From assembly GCA_947441205.1 (NCBI GenBank), contig CANETM010000080.1, positions 1 to 7,107 of the forward strand: DNA of 7,107 nt, in the 5' to 3' direction. The notes under the pieces are model-generated. The model was not told the DNA's origin and did not search any database. It worked only from the letters and a program-made list of their open reading frames with translations. This DNA is from Bacteroidota bacterium (GTDB lineage: Bacteria > Bacteroidota > Bacteroidia > Chitinophagales > Chitinophagaceae). The translations under genes were made by a program, and so were the position numbers. Below are positions 6,305-7,107 of this stretch, piece by piece (the stretch's first letter is position 1; every line of letters starts with the position of its first letter).

Positions 6305-7107
6305 ATGATTCTTCAATTCCTATTCCTTGTTTTATTAATCGCCGCAGCAGGACTTTTTGCTAAGAACATTGCTAAAATTAGGCGTAACATTTTACTAGGC
6401 AGAGACTTAGATTTAAGCGACCAAAAAGGCTTAAGATGGAAGAATCTATTAACAATTGCCATGGGTCAAAGCAAAATGGCAACAAAGCCTATTCCGTTCT
6501 TAATGCACCTGTGCCTTTATGTTGGATTTGTCATTATTAATATTGAATTGATCGAAATTGTGATCGACGGATTAGCAGGCAGCCATAGGGTTTTTGCCCC
6601 AATGATGGGTAGTTTATATAATTTCTTGATTGCTAGTTTCGAATGGTTGGCTTTTTTAGTTTTATTGGCTTGCGTTGTTTTTATCAGCAGAAGAAATTTA
6701 ATCAAAATCAAAAGGTTTAGTGGTACAGAAATGACCAAATGGCCAAAGTCGGATGCCAATTATATTTTAGTGATTGAAATTTTATTGATGTCGGCATTTT
6801 TATTAATGAATGCGGCAGATGCAAAATTACAATTTGCCAATGTGGATCATTATATCAAAGCTGGTTCATTCCCCGTGAGTGCTTTTTTACAAAATATTTT
6901 ACCGAATAATGCGGCTAGCTTAATTGCCATCGAAAGAACTTGTTGGTGGTTTCATATTATTGGCATTTTTGCCTTTTTAAACTATGTGCCTTACTCTAAA
7001 CACTTGCATATTTTATTTGCATTCCCTGCAAGTTATTATGGAAGTTTACATGCAAAAGGCAAAATCAACAACATGCAAAGTGTGAGTAACGAAGTGAAAG
7101 CCATGCT
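6305..7107 (+). CDS. Membrane subunit/domain of an Fe-S (HdrE/NarI/FadF-like) electron-transfer protein (C-terminus off window)
   Basis: The frame is open from ATG 6305 to the right edge: 267 codons, no stop, so the end is missing. I recognise it as the Bacteroidota family usually annotated '(Fe-S)-binding protein', whose N-terminal part is a membrane domain and whose later part, outside this window, carries iron-sulphur cluster motifs. Hydrophobic segments lie at about 2-19, 65-87, 105-127, 153-170 and 214-228, with a shorter one near 234-245. Conserved-looking landmarks are 'ILLGRD' (29-34), 'MTKWPKSDAN' (143-152), 'NAAD' (169-172), 'ERTCWWFHI' (210-218) and 'YSKHLHI' (230-236). His68, His217, His233 and His235 are candidate haem ligands, as in NarI/HdrE-like proteins (inference). 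No cysteine cluster appears in the visible part. The likely role is passing electrons between the quinone pool and a soluble Fe-S or flavoprotein partner. An in-frame ATG at 6287 would add six residues; 6305 is preferred because the hydrophobic N-terminus begins directly there. Confidence 0.8.
   Translation, partial: MILQFLFLVLLIAAAGLFAKNIAKIRRNILLGRDLDLSDQKGLRWKNLLTIAMGQSKMATKPIPFLMHLCLYVGFVIINIELIEIVIDGLAGSHRVFAPMMGSLYNFLIASFEWLAFLVLLACVVFISRRNLIKIKRFSGTEMTKWPKSDANYILVIEILLMSAFLLMNAADAKLQFANVDHYIKAGSFPVSAFLQNILPNNAASLIAIERTCWWFHIIGIFAFLNYVPYSKHLHILFAFPASYYGSLHAKGKINNMQSVSNEVKAM

Noticed and set aside
6517..6759. Small minus-strand reading frame of 80 codons
   Set aside because: It is antisense to the membrane electron-transfer gene; its hydrophobicity mirrors the membrane segments on the other strand.
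1..7107. Mobile elements, CRISPR arrays, attachment sites next to the tRNA
   Set aside because: No transposase or integrase, no spaced direct repeats, and no repeated tRNA 3' end are visible in the window.

Overview
The window comes from a low-GC member of the Bacteroidota. The signs are consistent. Two exported proteins have signal peptides ending in a '-LIAQ' type cleavage site. Start codons follow A-rich leaders rather than Shine-Dalgarno sites. One promoter fits the phylum's TTTG / TAnnTTTG pattern. The gene families (propeller/Y_Y_Y sensor kinase, FG-GAP surface protein with a thrombospondin type 3 linker, HdrE/FadF-like membrane electron-transfer protein) are all common in this group. 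I cannot place it below phylum; Chitinophagales or Sphingobacteriales are guesses.

Layout from left to right. Positions 1-2270 (minus) hold the N-terminal 756 residues of a large secreted FG-GAP/VCBS beta-propeller protein whose C-terminus lies off the left edge. A 236-nt gap (2271-2506) follows, with AT-rich palindromes and two interleaved inverted repeats that could form a pseudoknot in the leader of that gene. Positions 2507-3127 and 3134-6010 (both minus) form a tight two-gene operon, with the sensor histidine kinase transcribed first and a NarL/LuxR-type response regulator 6 nt behind it. A tRNA-Phe(GAA) gene (6081-6153, minus) with its own strong terminator and a well-matched promoter sits just upstream of the kinase. 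A divergent gene starts at 6305 (plus) and runs off the right edge. It encodes the membrane half of what looks like an Fe-S/heterodisulfide-reductase-type electron-transfer complex.

How the parts may work together: the kinase should sense something in the periplasm through its propeller and Y_Y_Y region, phosphorylate itself at His778, and pass the phosphate to Asp55 of the regulator, which then binds DNA. The co-directional surface-protein gene just downstream is an obvious candidate target, but this rests only on position. The tRNA and the electron-transfer gene look like unrelated housekeeping neighbours.

No mobile element, CRISPR array, rRNA or clearly new multi-gene system is visible. 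The points most worth a second look are the pseudoknot-like leader, the very compressed tRNA-terminator/kinase-start junction, and the possible link between the two-component system and the surface protein.
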